DNA from: Gari tellinella
Taxonomy: Eukaryota; Mollusca; Bivalvia; Cardiida; Psammobiidae
Assembly: GCA_922989275.2 (NCBI GenBank)
Contig: OV277857.1
Span: 49,577,083-49,641,082, forward strand
Direction of reading: 5' to 3'
DNA: 64,000 nt
Positions 44,020-56,053 of this stretch are shown here, piece by piece; the stretch's first letter is position 1; each line of letters opens with the position of its first letter. The position numbers were made by a program, and so were the translations under genes. A model generated the notes under the pieces. The model had not been told where the DNA came from. It did no database searches and saw nothing but the letters and a program-made list of their open reading frames with translations.

Positions 44020-45857
44020 AATGTGAAAATCTTTTTATCACAAAAGTTTAAGCACCTATTAAATTGATCGAAGCCGTAGTTTGTAGAGTCACTCCGCTAA
44101 ATAGATTTTCCGCCAAAACATTACGTTGTTAACGTTAACGTCGTTGCAAATGACGTCGTTTTGCGTCCCGCTTCATGCAGCGCTTGTGGACAAACAGGTT
44201 GGGCCTTAGCTCAAAAACGATATTCCACTAGTGGAATACGATATTTACAGAAAATGAATATACACTGAAAAATTTAGCTATGTTCATTTACAAAGGTTTT
44301 GAAAAGAGAAACAATTTCTATTACCTTAATTAGTATAAAAACTCTTCTTTTACATCAGATATGGAGCAATATTTTGTATATATGTATACACTTGTGTAGA
44401 ATGTTTGAATTAGATTATCAACTCATTTGTCACAGGGATAATATATAACAGTGGATATTAATTTATATTATTGAAAAAATCTCTTCTCTCATTTATTCCG
44501 ATTATGGAATACTTACTGTATTTAAATCTGGTCGTAGTTTTGGAGAATACTGGTAACCACTTGAAGCGGATAGAAAGTAAAATAAAATGATCTTAGTAAG
44601 GCGCATCCTGCTTTACTTTTAGTCAGCTTTAAGTAAAATGCATCATTGCACGGTGCTATTTATGATTTATAATCTATTGAATGGTTTGTTTTAGAATTTT
44701 TTAGCTTGTTTCTAGTTTTTGAAAACAGGTTACCACTTTGAATGGGTTGAAAGTACAGTAAAGTACAGTAAGATACATCTTAAGGTACCTGCTGCTTTAC
44801 TTTCAACCTGCTTTCAGCTTTCAACTTTATAGATTTCAAGCTTTGTATTACTTTTGACTTGTATAATATAGAAAGGTTACTGTATTTTAACTAGTTATTA
44901 GTTTTGAAAGCAGGTTTTCACCTGAGGGGATATGAAAGCAAGTCAAAATGCACCTTTAGATGTATTCTGCATTGCTTTCAGCCAGCTTTAAGCTCCAGTT
45001 ACTGTGTATATATTGTCAATTTATGAGTCATGTATATTAACCTGAAAAACAGGTTTTTCACTTGAGGAAAGGTGAAAGCAGGCCTGAATGCACATTAAGA
45101 TGCATTCTGCTTTACTTTCAGCTATCTGTAAGCTCTGATTAATGTACTAACCTATAATATGGATACTAACAGTTCTGTGAATAGCTAAAGGGAGGTAACT
45201 AATACAATGGATTATAATTTGGATAATCTGGTTAACTCCCTTACAACAAAACATACCATGTGTAAATGTTTTGAATAATGTATTACATGTAACCCATTTG
45301 TGCCTAGTTTTTCTAAATAAACACTTTGTATATGGTGTTTTAAAAAGATAGTCACGAGCTATTGGCATGCCTAATGTGCAGAATGAACGTATAAGTACAT
45401 CACCTGTTCATGAGAGATGTAATTTTAATTACAGAATAGCAAACGAAATAGACCCAACTAAACGTCTTACGTGGGTCCGACGTGGGTCTGTACTGGTTGC
45501 AACTGTGAAAATGGTTACATAAGTAGATGCATGGCATTTATGGGTCGTATTGAGCTGGAAATAGAAATTGGTGTAAAATATATGTATATGTCAAGGGAAG
45601 TAATCAAACCGTTATGGTATCATGGTTTTGACGTAGTTACTTCCCTTCGACCTCGACTGAATTTTTGATTTTTTGTTAAATATTTCAGACACCATTGGCC
45701 GATGTAAATAATAATGTTTTGTATTATATGTGGTAAATGAAAGGCATATTTGCCTATTTCCCTGAATAAAATATATCTATCTACATAATTTCTTTATTAT
45801 TATTACTTTATGTCACTCCCAGACCGCAAGTTATGTGATAAAACTTTGTTATTCACT
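44020..45857. repeat. Serial hairpin cores, otherwise no gene
   Basis: Four AGCAG-type hairpins recur at 44565, 44750, 44920 and 45062, an irregular ~140-185-bp series derived from the TTAA MITE family. A GGGAAGTAA/TTACTTCCC inverted pair brackets 45595-45650. TTTCCCTGAATAAAATAT at ~45760 looks like a LINE 3' end. ORFs here have no recognisable domains. Confidence 0.5.
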
Positions 45858-46055
45858 TTAACCCATTACCCCATAAATATGCCTTTTTACGCTTTTCATT
45901 AATTCCTCTACTGAAAATAGTTCCAATTTATATTGTCACAAATAATAATCATAAGAAATATTTTTTATATTCTAGCATTCTGCTTTACTTTCAATCTGCT
46001 TTTAGAGGTCACCTATTTTTCAAAACTAGAATCAGGCTATAGGGTAATGGGTTAA
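45858..46055. mobile_element. TTAA MITE (half-hairpin copy)
   Basis: TTAA|CCCATTACCCCATAAATA ... TATAGGGTAATGGG|TTAA. Only one arm of the central hairpin survives (GCATTCTGCTTTACTTTC). Confidence 0.8.
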
Positions 46056-46765
46056 TAGATGATGAAGTGAATCTGGGGTGTTTAAAAAACCGGCTTGATT
46101 GTTATTAGATGTTACAGTCAAACATGTGTTAAGCAACCATTTCATTAAAAAGCCTGTTGGTCTTGAAAGAGAGATGATCACTTACTGCAGGGCAAAAGTA
46201 ATGCATCAAACTCCTGTAAGAGCCCGCAGATCTGGGTTCACAGTTTACATGGGACAAGTGTACTCTTCATGGGAATACTGCTTGTAAATGATAAATATAC
46301 TTATTACTATGATTGAATTGGTTGGTACTGCAGTCAAACCTGTGTTTAGCAATTCACTGAAGACATTTTTGTTGTATTCATGACAAGTGACTGCTTTTCT
46401 TTCAGCTTGCTTAAAGCTACCATCTACTAGAAAATAGAAAATATTTCTGATAAAAATTCATAATTGTTTAATTTGAAACTATTTTCTTCAGTTGAGGAAT
46501 AGATAAGAGGCGTAAAAAGGTGTATTTATTGGGTAATGTGTTAACTTGTTATCTGCTTCCATTCTTTCAATATACTATTTTTTGCATATTGATTGAAGCA
46601 ACATCTAGTTTTCTTACAGTTTGCTCTGTCTGATCTGGATCTTCACAATTTGCAAATGTCAGTTTTTGTTGATTTGACAGTTAAGGTGGTTTTCAGTACT
46701 CTTTCATAGTAATTTTTTGAAAAGACATTATGCTAATGAACAGAAAATGTGTAAACAATAACAGA
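46056..46765. other. MITE fragments, no gene
   Basis: It contains a decayed GATCAGAG hairpin (near 46150-46280) and another partial TTAA MITE (AAAGGTGTATTTATTGGGTAA near 46525). Nothing coding. Confidence 0.45.
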
Positions 46766-46989
46766 TACAGAGGAGAAGACGTTATTCTTTCCCGTTTGAA
46801 CGATTTGAAATAGTGCAAACGCATTGCAATAAAATAAGGACAACGGTAGAACTTTGGAAATTCTCAGGATGGCACTTTGAGCTTTATCAGATGCCGGATT
46901 ACCCTGTTTGGCTCTAAACTGTTGCAAAAGTTATATTTGATATAGCATGGAGGCGTTTACGGGGAAATAATACCGTCTTCTACTCTGTA
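46766..46989. mobile_element. Tc1/mariner-like MITE
   Basis: TA|CAGAGGAGAAGACGTTATTC ... ACCGTCTTCTACTCTG|TA. Its central hairpin is eroded on the left side, so it is shorter than the 246-bp standard. Confidence 0.75.
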
Positions 46990-47375
46990 TGTTAAAGTTG
47001 GTGACCACTTAAGTGAAATTGAAACGTAAGCCAGAGTTCAAATTTAAGTGCATGGGCGCTTCATTTTAGACCCAGACATGTTAATTTGTCATTACTAATT
47101 AATGATTATCTCATATGTTTGTAATACATAAAACAAAGAAATGTATTTGTCAACATTTAATAAATCCTTTGTATGATTAACAATAAACATTAAAATACAG
47201 TTATGTTTGACTTAACCAAGCATGAAGTAATGCATTTCCAATGTTGGACTATCGGATAGTTCAATTTTTAAAAAAAGTTTGAGATATCGAAGTTCGACTG
47301 AATCTTGAAACTTTGGAATTTATCCCAAGAGAATTACTTGTTGCCTTATCAAACAAACAATTTCACACATATATA

Positions 47376-47621
47376 TACAGTAAAGGTTATTCTTTCCCAA
47401 TAAACATGTTTACGCTAAAACTGTATTTTCCATTGCAAACAGTTTGGAGCCAGATCAGACGTCGGGTAGACCGGCGTCTGAACAGGCTCCTAACTGTTTG
47501 ACACTCAGATTAAAATAAGTTGTGAAAAATTTCATACGGGTTTATGTTTTTTACATTTAATTGCCATGCATTTTGCATATGGTATGCGTTTAAACAGGAA
47601 AGAATAAAGCATTCTCTATTG
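47376..47621. mobile_element. Tc1/mariner-like MITE, inverted orientation
   Basis: TA|CAGTAAAGGTTATTCTTTCC at the left, AAAGCATTCTCTATTG at the right, hairpin at 47438-47501. It lies inside the 47.3-kb duplication copy. Confidence 0.78.
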
Positions 47622-47812
47622 AATTTCGATAACTTCAGCTGGTTTAAGTAAAACAGAATCCATATTTCAAAGTCCAAATGTGGATTAGCCATATTTGAGC
47701 ATTAAAATACAGATATATATTTTCTTAAGTTAGCTGGATTATCGAAAGAAAGTATATTTTATACTAATTTTTTTTACTAAGATTAAAGACACTGTCTTGC
47801 TAAGACGATTTG

Positions 47813-48058
47813 TACAGTGGAAAAAACACTAATCTTTCCCGTTTTAAATGCAAACAAATCGCATTGCATTAAAACCTAGAAAATGACAGCTTGTTGACAA
47901 TTCTGAACATTCATTTTGATCTTAGTGGCAAACAATTTTGAGCCAGATTAGACGCCGGGTAACCTGGCGTCTGATCTGAATCCAAAGTGTTTGCAATAAA
48001 AAAAATAGTTTTAGCGTAAACTTGTTTATTGGGAAAGAATAATGTTTTCTCCATTGTA
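47813..48058. mobile_element. Tc1/mariner-like MITE (246 bp)
   Basis: TA|CAGTGGAAAAAACACTAATC ... AATGTTTTCTCCATTG|TA, with a hairpin at 47930-47994 centred on GCCGGGTAACCTGGC. Confidence 0.82.
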
Positions 48059-48336
48059 TGCCTGTCAGGGTTAAGTCTAATACAGTCAAACTTGTGTGAA
48101 GAAACAATCTTAACACTTTGAACCCTAGTCCTGCATATAGGCATCCATTTCAAACAGTGAATAGTACACTTATCCTGTGCAAATAGTGAAGACCCAGATC
48201 AGAGGGCTCCGAAAAGAGCCCTCTGATCAGAGTCTTCACTGTTTTGTGGTTATGCCAAACATTGACAAAAACAACCCTTAAAAGTCAGAACCCTCTGTGT
48301 TGAAAGCAAGTGATGCGGAAAAGTCATTTGAGAACG

Positions 48337-48341
<5 letters not shown>

Positions 48342-48371
<30 letters not shown>

Positions 48372-48530
48372 ATTTCAAGAGGGTACAGACAGAAAACTAA
48401 TCTCCCTTGCGGCCCTCAAAAGAATGTACAATATTTACAAAAATGCACAATGAAAGAACAAAATATTTACAAATTATTTCAATAATAACAATGGCTAGTA
48501 TAATTAGGTAATAAGGTAACTTTTTCAACA
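48342..48530 (-). repeat. Antisense retroelement 3' end with (TAA)n tail
   Basis: A run of about eight ATA units at 48343-48366 is followed by CTTTATTTCAAGAGGGTACA. Read on the minus strand this is an AATAAAG signal and a TTAT-repeat tail, as at the 3' end of a LINE or SINE. Confidence 0.5.
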
Positions 48531-49029
48531 TTAAGGTCTTGTTTTAAAATATACGCGTTACATTTGCAAACAGTGTAGAACAAGATATGAGGGCTCCTAT
48601 AGGAGCCCACTGATCAGGGTCAACACTGCTTGCTAATTTAAACCTCATATTTTGGTATTTAAAATATCCATAAGGGAACCTTATAACCCACAACAATTAC
48701 TTAGTGTTGAAAGAGTTGAATTTACACAATATAATACACATAATATAAGACAGTGTCTAACCCTTACCCCAATAGAAGTGTCTTTTAGTGCATTTAAATT
48801 ATTCCTCCACAGAAAGAGTTCAAATTTTCACAGTTAAGAAATGTTTTCTATACACTAGCAGACTTGTAACTCAACGTAGGTTAAAAGGAAAGCAGAATGT
48901 GCTTTACAGTGCATTCTGATTTACTTTAAACCATTTCAAGCGTTAACCTGTCTTCAAAACTAGAAACAGGCTATGGGGTAATGGGTTAAAAGCAGGGTGA
49001 AAAGCGGTAACACCCTGATCATTGCAAAA

Positions 49030-49545
49030 CCTGATGGGTGCAATTTGACTTGCATGTGCAAACATTATACTTCCTGATCAGAAACCAACTGACTCGGCGT
49101 CTGATCAGGATTCATAGTGTTTGACATTTGTGTTAGTGTTTCATTGTTGGAAATGAAAAGGATAAGAATATGATGTCTGAAACGAGAATATTCTTTTGTT
49201 CAACATCGATAAAAGGTAGTCAATGATTTAGCATAGTTTCAGTTCAATGTGCGTCTATTTAGACTACATGTATCATTCACCCCTAAAACGTTTAATACTC
49301 AATTCCAATTTCCAATTAAGCCTATTCCATTTGACTGAATAAATGTATTTACGGTTGTTATTTGGAGTAAATTGCAAAATAACAAATGGTGAAGACGCTG
49401 ATCAGAGGGCTCCTATAGGAGCTCTCTGATCAAGGTCTTCACTGTCTGCATTGCTACTTGAAATTGACAAGTACTCATCGTTAGGGTTGAATGTTTTAAG
49501 AGTACATGTATTTATTATCTATCAACACATAATTTCTGTTATAGA
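49030..49545. repeat. Local duplication (partner of 54137-54675)
   Basis: Shared markers in the same order include CTGATGGGTGCAATTTGA, GTCTGAAACGAGAATATTC, ATCATTCACCCCTAAAACG and a GATCAGAG hairpin. Copies differ by substitutions and small indels, so they are old. Confidence 0.75.
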
Positions 49546-49704
49546 ATATTAACTAACCTCTAACTTACTGCCCAAATATTAAAGTCTGCTGGCAGAAGTC
49601 GTATTCTTTCATTGTATAAAGAAAATAAATGACTGTCAAACAGTGTGTATCCTGATCAGACACAGGGCTACACGTTGCCGACAAGCATCTTCATAATTTG
49701 TAAA

Positions 49705-50135
49705 TACAGTAAATCCTCTCTTTTATGACCACTAAAATGAAGACTAATTGATTGTATAAATGACATATGACAGCTTAATGCAAATAAGACACTAAAGGAG
49801 CTTTCTGCTGTATTAATACCTTGCTTTAACCCTTTGAACCCTAGTCCCGCATATAGGCGTCCTTTTCAAACAGTGAACATGTGAACAGTACACTTGTTTA
49901 GTGCAAAGAGTGAAGACCCAGATCAGAGAGCTCCAAAAGGAACCCTCTGATCAGCGTCTTCACTGTTTAGTCATAATGCCAAACATTGACAAAAACAACC
50001 CTTAAGTGAGAATTTGACTAGACTAAAATGGAAACTGGAATTGTCCATGTAAAGTTTCAGGGAGGAAAGAGTTAATCAGGTGTTTACAACAGATGACTGC
50101 TTAACACAACATTGTGGTCGTAATAGGTTTTACTG
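49705..50135. mobile_element. CAGTAAA-type MITE interrupted by a TTAA MITE
   Basis: The outer element is TA|CAGTAAATCCTCTCTTTTAT ... TAATAGGTTTTACTG, as at 35742. At 49826-50075 it carries a 250-bp TTAA-flanked insert (TTAA|CCCTTTGAACCCTAG ... GGGAGGAAAGAG|TTAA), the same family as 57240-57488. The nesting shows the order of insertion. Confidence 0.8.
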
Positions 50136-50476
50136 TTCCAGACTACACATATATATAGTTCAGCCAAGGCAGTGAAGTGTTTAATTAGTGAATATAAAAC
50201 GTTCTTTTGAACATCTGAAGACTGTCAAGTTTACCTTATATTTGACTCTTTCAAAGCTAAATAAACATTTGTTCAAAATGCTGTCTGCTAAATAACTAAA
50301 AGTAACATTTTCCTCTCTCTGACTTTAAACTGAAATAAATGTGCCTTGCATTTATATCTGTCATTTTACTGGAGTGGTCTGTATATTATGGTTTTACTGT
50401 ACTTCTTAAAAATACATGTCAACGTACACTTTATAATAATATCTTGAAACTTTGGAATTTATCCCAAGAGTATACA

Positions 50477-50644
50477 TTTGTTTCATAGGTACTAAGGGAA
50501 CAGTCAAATCATTGACCCGAGGTAGCAGGGAAGACCTTGAGAACTGTTGCCCGAGGCCAACGGCCGAGGGCAACAGTTCTCAAGGTCTTCCCTGCTACCG
50601 AGGGACAATGGTTTGACTGTTCCCGAAGTAACTATCAAACAAAT
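50477..50644. repeat. Near-perfect ~168-bp palindrome
   Basis: Arms CATTTGTTTCATAGGTACT and AGTAACTATCAAACAAATG, continuing through GGGAACAGTCAAATC and GTAGCAGGGAAGACCTTGAG to a GGCCAACGGCC centre. It forms the left part of the 50472-51302 insert. Confidence 0.85.
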
Positions 50645-50647
50645 GAT

Positions 50648-51302
50648 TTATTACCTGACTCTCTATTTAAGCCAGGCTGAATGAATGGCTACATCTAGAT
50701 CTATCTAGATATACAAGATTTGAACAACACGTATTTATAAATTCTAGAGATGATCTTACGTGTATATTTAATATTAATTCAATTCAATACAACAACTGAA
50801 TGTGAACATCACTGTTTTGTAAAAAAGATGTCTAATATATTCATATTTTCAATTAAAATTGAATTATTATTGTTTCTTATTGACTGAAATTGATTGACAC
50901 TTTGTCGAAATTACGTCATGTATAATATGACGTCATTTATGTTTGTAACGTCATAATTTGTTTAAAAAAAGGAAGACGTTAGATCTGCAAGCGGTTTATG
51001 GCTTTTATTCGGAGTTACTCTTAATTTTAGGTCTAGAACTATATAGCCTTTAAAGGGATTGTTCGGGAAAGAGAAAAAATGACCCGATTAACTCCGCAAA
51101 AGGCTAGATCCTTAAACAAAAATCTGTATCATAAAGACGCCTTATTTGGTCCCGCGATGCAGAAAAGTTTTGCGCACCATTTTCGCGCATGTAACAGTGC
51201 TATGTAACAGTAAACTGTTGCCCGCTGGCCTCAGTCTGGTAAATATTTCGGAAAACAGTCAAAAATGCTTAATATTCACTTAAATAGAGAGTCAGGTAAT
51301 AA
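50648..51302. mobile_element. 655-bp element bounded by perfect 23-bp inverted repeats
   Basis: TTATTACCTGACTCTCTATT... at 50648-50670 is the exact inverse of 51280-51302. There is no ORF of transposase type. It is part of the insert in duplication copy 2; the TIR may define its outer right end. Confidence 0.6.
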
Positions 51303-51347
51303 AACTACTTGTTGCCCTATCATCAAACATACAATTTCACATGTATA

Positions 51348-51593
51348 TACAGTGTCGAAAATGTTATTCTTTCCCAATAAATGTGTTTACGGTAAAACTG
51401 TATTTTCCATTGCAAACAGTTTGGAGCCAGATCAGACGCCGGGTAACCAGGCGTCTGAACAGGCTCCTAACTGTTTGACACTCAGAATAAAATAAGTCGT
51501 GAGAAATTTCATAAGGGTTTATATTTTTTTACATTTAAGTGCTTTGCATTTGGTATATGTTTAAACGGGAAAAAATAACGCATTCTCTATAAT
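51348..51593. mobile_element. Tc1/mariner-like MITE
   Basis: TA|CAGTGTCGAAAATGTTATTC ... ACGCATTCTCTATAATTG, with a hairpin at 51412-51478. Ortholog, by duplication, of the copy at 47376. Confidence 0.78.
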
Positions 51594-51787
51594 TGATTTC
51601 CGGTAACTTCAGTTCGTTTAAGTCAAACAGAATCCATAATTCAAAGTCAAAATGTGGTTAAGTCATATTTGGGCATTAAAATACAGATATATATTGACTT
51701 AAGTTAGCTCGATTATCGAGGGAAAGTATTTTTTATATTAATTTTCTTTTACCAAGATTAAAGACACTGTCTTGCTAAGACGATTTG

Positions 51788-52040
51788 TACAGTGGAGAAA
51801 ACGTTATTCTTTCCCGTTTAAATGCAAACAAAACGCAAACGCATTGCATTAAAACTTAGAAAATGACAGCGTGTGGACAATTCTATCAACGTTCATTTTG
51901 ATCTGAGTGGCAAACAATTTAGAGCCAGATCAGATGCCGGGCTACCCGGCATCTGATCTGGCTCCAAAGTGTTTCCAATGACAATCATAGTTTAAGCATA
52001 AATGCGTTTATTGGGAAAGAATAATGTTTTCTCCACTGTA
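51788..52040. mobile_element. Tc1/mariner-like MITE
   Basis: TA|CAGTGGAGAAAACGTTATTC ... ATGTTTTCTCCACTG|TA. The hairpin at 51910-51973 is centred on GCCGGGCTACCCGGC. Duplication partner of 47813-48058. Confidence 0.85.
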
Positions 52041-52096
52041 TGCCTGTCAGCGTTATGTCTAATACAATCAAACCTGTGTGAAGAAACAATCTTAAA

Positions 52097-52878
52097 GAAA
52101 CAGTTTTACTTATCTAACAACTCAACTCAAAATCTTTATTTTGGCTAATCTTTACAGATCATAGCCCTAAAATGGGCGGTTATGTTAATGAGAAGAACAT
52201 AAATACATGAGATACAGAAAAATATTTAGTCAGATTATTTCTAATTTTTCTTTCTTTTTCCGTTTCAAATCGTCAAAGTGATAAAATCAATGTATGTATT
52301 TCGTTTTTGTTTGTACATAGTCTCTACCCTGTCAGCTTTGCCCGGAGAGATCACGGGCAGCCCGTGCACACACGCGGCTGACCCACATCTCCCGGTCAAC
52401 CCTGACAGTTAGTTACACTAGGAGCAATTATGATATTGCTTTTTGATCATAGTTATATTTGTGATTTAGTGATTATTTTGGATAGTTGATTCGATATTGG
52501 AATAACGTCTGATTTTATCAGGTAGGCGTTCAGATGATTATGTTAATCTTTATTATATTCTTGTGTTATGACCTATGACTATATAAACTATGTAAATCCT
52601 GTGAGGGCCATTCCCAAAGAATGGACCGAATGGGGTCTACACAGTTTATATTGCATGTAAAGAATTAATACCAATTTGTAAGTAGATTTACAACATATAT
52701 ACATAAGAAATCTTAAACTACTCAGTAATCAACATATATACATAAGAAATATTAGACTGCCAATTAATCAAATAGTGTAGATCCCGATCGGTCTTTGCAA
52801 CAAGCAGACCGGACGGATTTTTTACGATTTGCTAAGGATACATTTATGGAATTTCGCAAAAATACAATTGAAGTTGCC
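52097..52878. other. No gene recognised
   Basis: CTCAACTCAAAATCTTTATTTTGGC near 52120 looks like another antisense retroelement tail. A decayed fold-back (GGAGAGATCACGGGC / CCACATCTCCCGG) lies at 52325-52410. Confidence 0.45.
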
Positions 52879-53583
52879 TTAAGGGTGTATCAATGTCATG
52901 ACTTTGGGAAATTTTCATAGTATATGAAAACACTCTATGATGGTTTTGTATTGAAGAGCTTTTTAAGATGAATGAAAAAAATAGAAAAAGTGTACTTTTT
53001 TGTAAATTTTGTAAGGGGAGATAACTCTTTTTACTTTAATAACTCAAAATTTTCCACACTGACCTTTCAATTTCTTTTCATATTTTGAACTACCTTAGCA
53101 TGGGCTTTAATCTGGTAGAATTTAAAACAAAAAGTTTAATACTAGAACTATTTCATTTTCAAACTTTATTAATTTTTTTCATAAAATAAAAAATCTAATA
53201 AAATCATGCCCTATACAAAATATATTTTTGATATTCAATGATTCATATTGTTCAAACCTGGTGCCTGCTTTGTCTAAATTTGGTTTCTATATGTGAAAAT
53301 ACTACCATAGACATGAAATAAATAATGAAAACCCATATTTTCATGTTTGTTTTGTTTTGAAATAAGTTTTACTGAAGCTTGTACTCTGAATTGGTAAAAT
53401 TTGAAAAAAACATCAAAATTTGACATACCTTTTTCAAATCGCTGTAGCTCAAAAAAAAGGACACCACCATATATATTTTTTTTCATTTTTTCGTTCATCA
53501 TAAACAGCTCTTCCAAAAAAACAATGTAAGAAAAAAAGTTTAATACTTTTAAAAATTGACTTATGACATTGATACACCCTTAA
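52879..53583. mobile_element. 705-bp TTAA element with GGGTGTATCAATGTCAT ends
   Basis: TTAA|GGGTGTATCAATGTCATGA at the left and TATGACATTGATACACCC|TTAA at the right, an inverted repeat of about 18-20 bp. The interior is AT-rich and has no transposase. Confidence 0.8.
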
Positions 53584-54136
53584 GCAGTTACTCAAACTAA
53601 AGTACATGGAAGAAAGCATTTGTTGGTAAAGCAGAAGGCTCCTACGGAAACTTTCTGCTCTACCGTTGTCCTGCATTAAATATCTCTCAAAATCAATATT
53701 ATTCTCCAAAATAGGGTCATTTAATATAAAGACATAGCCATAACATATACTGAACAAAAAATGTTTAGACAGTTACACTGCAAAGAGAGTTACCTCCCTG
53801 TACAAAGATGTTTAAAGCACCTTCAACATCTTTCTCTGATCTGTGATGTTGGGTTACTTATGTCATAATGGAATATGAGTGATAAATTGTATCAGGCAGA
53901 CGTGGTCTGCATCCTTCATGTACGACTAAACTTTTTTTACGCAGTATATGTAGCTTAACACACGTTTCAGTTTAAAGAGTATTCAACCGGACAGAAGTAC
54001 ACCACGAAGCGGACTAACTAGCAGTGCATATGTGTTTAATTATCACTCTAGACATAATAACCTAGATTGATTTCCAGGTACTCATTGGAACTTTCCACCA
54101 TGAGTACATACATCAGAAAAATGCCAAAACCTTTAT
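53584..54136. other. No gene recognised
   Basis: Contains a small decayed hairpin (GCAGAAGGCTCCTACGGAAAC...TTTCTGC near 53630). ORFs without domains. Confidence 0.45.
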
Positions 54137-54675
54137 CCTGATGGGTGCAATTTGATTTGCATGTGCAAACAGTATGGCGCCTGATCAGAAACCGAATAAC
54201 TCTGCATCTGATAAGGATTCATAGTGTTTGACATTTGTGTTAGCGTTTCATTGTTGGAAATGAACAGGATAAGGATATGATGTCTGAAACGAGAATATTC
54301 TTTTGTTCAACATCGATAAAAGGTAGTCAATGATTTAGCATAGTTTCAGTTCTATGTGCGTCTATTTAGACTACATGTATCATTCACCCCTAAAACGTTT
54401 AATACTCAATTCCAATTTCCAATTACGCCTATTCCATGTATGACTAAATAAAAGTATTTACGGTTGTTATCTGTAATATATTGCAAAATAACAAATGGTG
54501 CAGACGCTGATCAGAGGGCTCCTACAGGAGCTCTCTGATCAGGGTCTTCACTGTTTGCATTGGACAATAGTTTTCTCTTATCATGCATACTACTTGAAAT
54601 TGACGAGTACTCATCACTAGGATTGAATGTTTTAAGAGTACATGTATTCATTAACTATCAACACATAATTTCTAT
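54137..54675. repeat. Local duplication (partner of 49030-49545)
   Basis: Same marker order as the 49-kb copy, with its own substitutions and an additional TTTTCTCTTATCATGCATAC segment after the hairpin. Confidence 0.75.
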
Positions 54676-54692
54676 TATGAGGGTGCGATGAT

Positions 54693-55860
54693 CTACAAGG
54701 TAAAGTTTCCAATCCAAATATCGCCTACAGTGTCTATTGCAATCGTAAACAGGGAGCTTGTACCCATGAAGATTGCACGCTTTTCCAGTTCATTGTCCAT
54801 AATGAGAAAACCCCTGTATCTCTCTAGTGAGTCAAGAACATGTATTGTACAGTTGGTATAGTCAACAACAAAGATCTGTCCAAAGTATTGCGGGGTAGAG
54901 TTGATGTGTCGGGTCCACTGTAAGTGGGTTTTTCTTCCTTGATTGTCAAATATGATTACCGCCACCTTATTCCTGTCAGACACACAAATGTCTCCATTTA
55001 TATTCACAGCTACTCGCCATGGCTGGATGAGGATGTTGTTCCCCTTGGTGAGCTCATTCATATTGTCCCCATCTGTCAGAACTGTTAACACATTGCTACA
55101 GTCACAATTTAGATGATGCAAGTTCTGCACAAACACACAACTAATTCATTCCGTGATCTGATCTTAACGCCTCATGGAACTTTTTCCATGTTTATTGTTT
55201 TGATAATTTTGTGATTGTCGTCAATAATTTTGATGCACCTTTCTTCGTTATATGCGATAACTAAGTTACCATCCTTATCGGTACATATGTCATCAACTTT
55301 CATTCCAGGGTTTATAGTCTGGACCACATTGCCTCATCTTATCAACAGTGTGAATTAAGGAGACCCAATGCCAAACCTGCCATACCAATTCATTACCAGC
55401 CCAGTGGAACACATTGCCGTCACAAACCTTAGCGTTATCAACAGCATCCGGCTTAAAAGACCCTTTCCTTTTGACCTCACCTCAAGACGAACGGGATGCT
55501 TTTCTTTACAAATTCACAGATCATTTGTTCAGTTGTCGAAGTTTCGCCTTCGAGCGGCAACAACAGGTGTAAGCATGTATAAACATCTCTCAACTGGACA
55601 TACAGGTAGCGTTTTCTCCAGACTTATCACTATTGTAAACAGTTTCCTTCCATCGGTCAAAACTGCCAAAGTATCTGCTCCCTCGGATGGAAATTTACTG
55701 GCCCTTTCAAGGACTTTTGTCATTAGTTCAGCAATACTTGCCCCTATTTTCTCCACGTAAGACTCGAGGTTCTTGATCACTATGTAAGAGTATCTTATTA
55801 GTCCACACATCTTTAATACTGAAGCACTTAACTTTACCTTGTAGATCATCGCAGCCTCAA
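54693..55860 (-). pseudogene. Broken NHL-repeat / TRIM-like coding remnant
   Basis: The best open part (55136-54693, 147 codons) reads as NHL beta-propeller blades: PWRVAVNINGDICVSDRNK (39-57), then VIIFDNQG (60-67), IFVVDYTNCTIHVLD (88-102) and FTIAIDTVGDIWIG (130-143). Just upstream on the minus strand, 55325-55190 encodes another blade (VDDICTDKDGNLVIAYNEE) ending in a stop. A further segment, 55849-55529, is open for 106 codons and may be the linker N-terminal to the propeller. The pieces are in different frames with stops between them, and no RING or B-box is seen. In TRIM2/3/56-like proteins, which are very numerous in bivalves, such a propeller binds RNA or protein partners. Here it is most likely a decayed copy. 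Confidence 0.6.
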
Positions 55861-56053
55861 CAAGTTCCGTTGTTCGTCTTGTAACTCAAAGCAGAACATG
55901 TTTAACATGATACTGCTTAAACTAAACATTAACCCTTATTCCGTTTTATAAACATTTCTTGCTTCAAAAAGGTTTTTGAATAACTTGTTTTGGTCATAGC
56001 AACTTTCCAAACTTAAACACAGACGCAAACAGATTGAATCCTGATCAGACTGA
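55861..56053. other. No gene recognised
   Basis: AT-rich spacer ending in a partial GATCAG hairpin arm (AGATTGAATCCTGATCAGAC). Confidence 0.45.

Larger units (their letters stand above)
47305..48112. repeat. Local duplication, copy 1
   Basis: It starts CTTGAAACTTTGGAATTTAT and ends GTGTGAAGAAACAATCTTA. The same order of unique markers, both MITEs and the spacer TAAAGACACTGTCTTGC recurs at 50443-52096, where an extra ~830 bp interrupts it. Confidence 0.75.
50443..52096. repeat. Local duplication, copy 2, interrupted
   Basis: Partner of 47305-48112. The copy breaks after TTTATCCCAAGAG (50470) and resumes at ACTACTTGTTGCCCTATC (51304), so 50472-51302 is a later insert. Confidence 0.75.

Noticed and set aside
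48652..48837. 61-codon plus-strand ORF as a LINE C-terminus
   Set aside because: Looked at for the GPxLWNxLP pattern; absent. It overlaps a TTAA MITE fragment.
55368..55760. 130-codon plus-strand ORF opposite the NHL remnant
   Set aside because: Antisense shadow of the minus-strand remnant; composition is Ser/Thr-rich without a recognisable domain.
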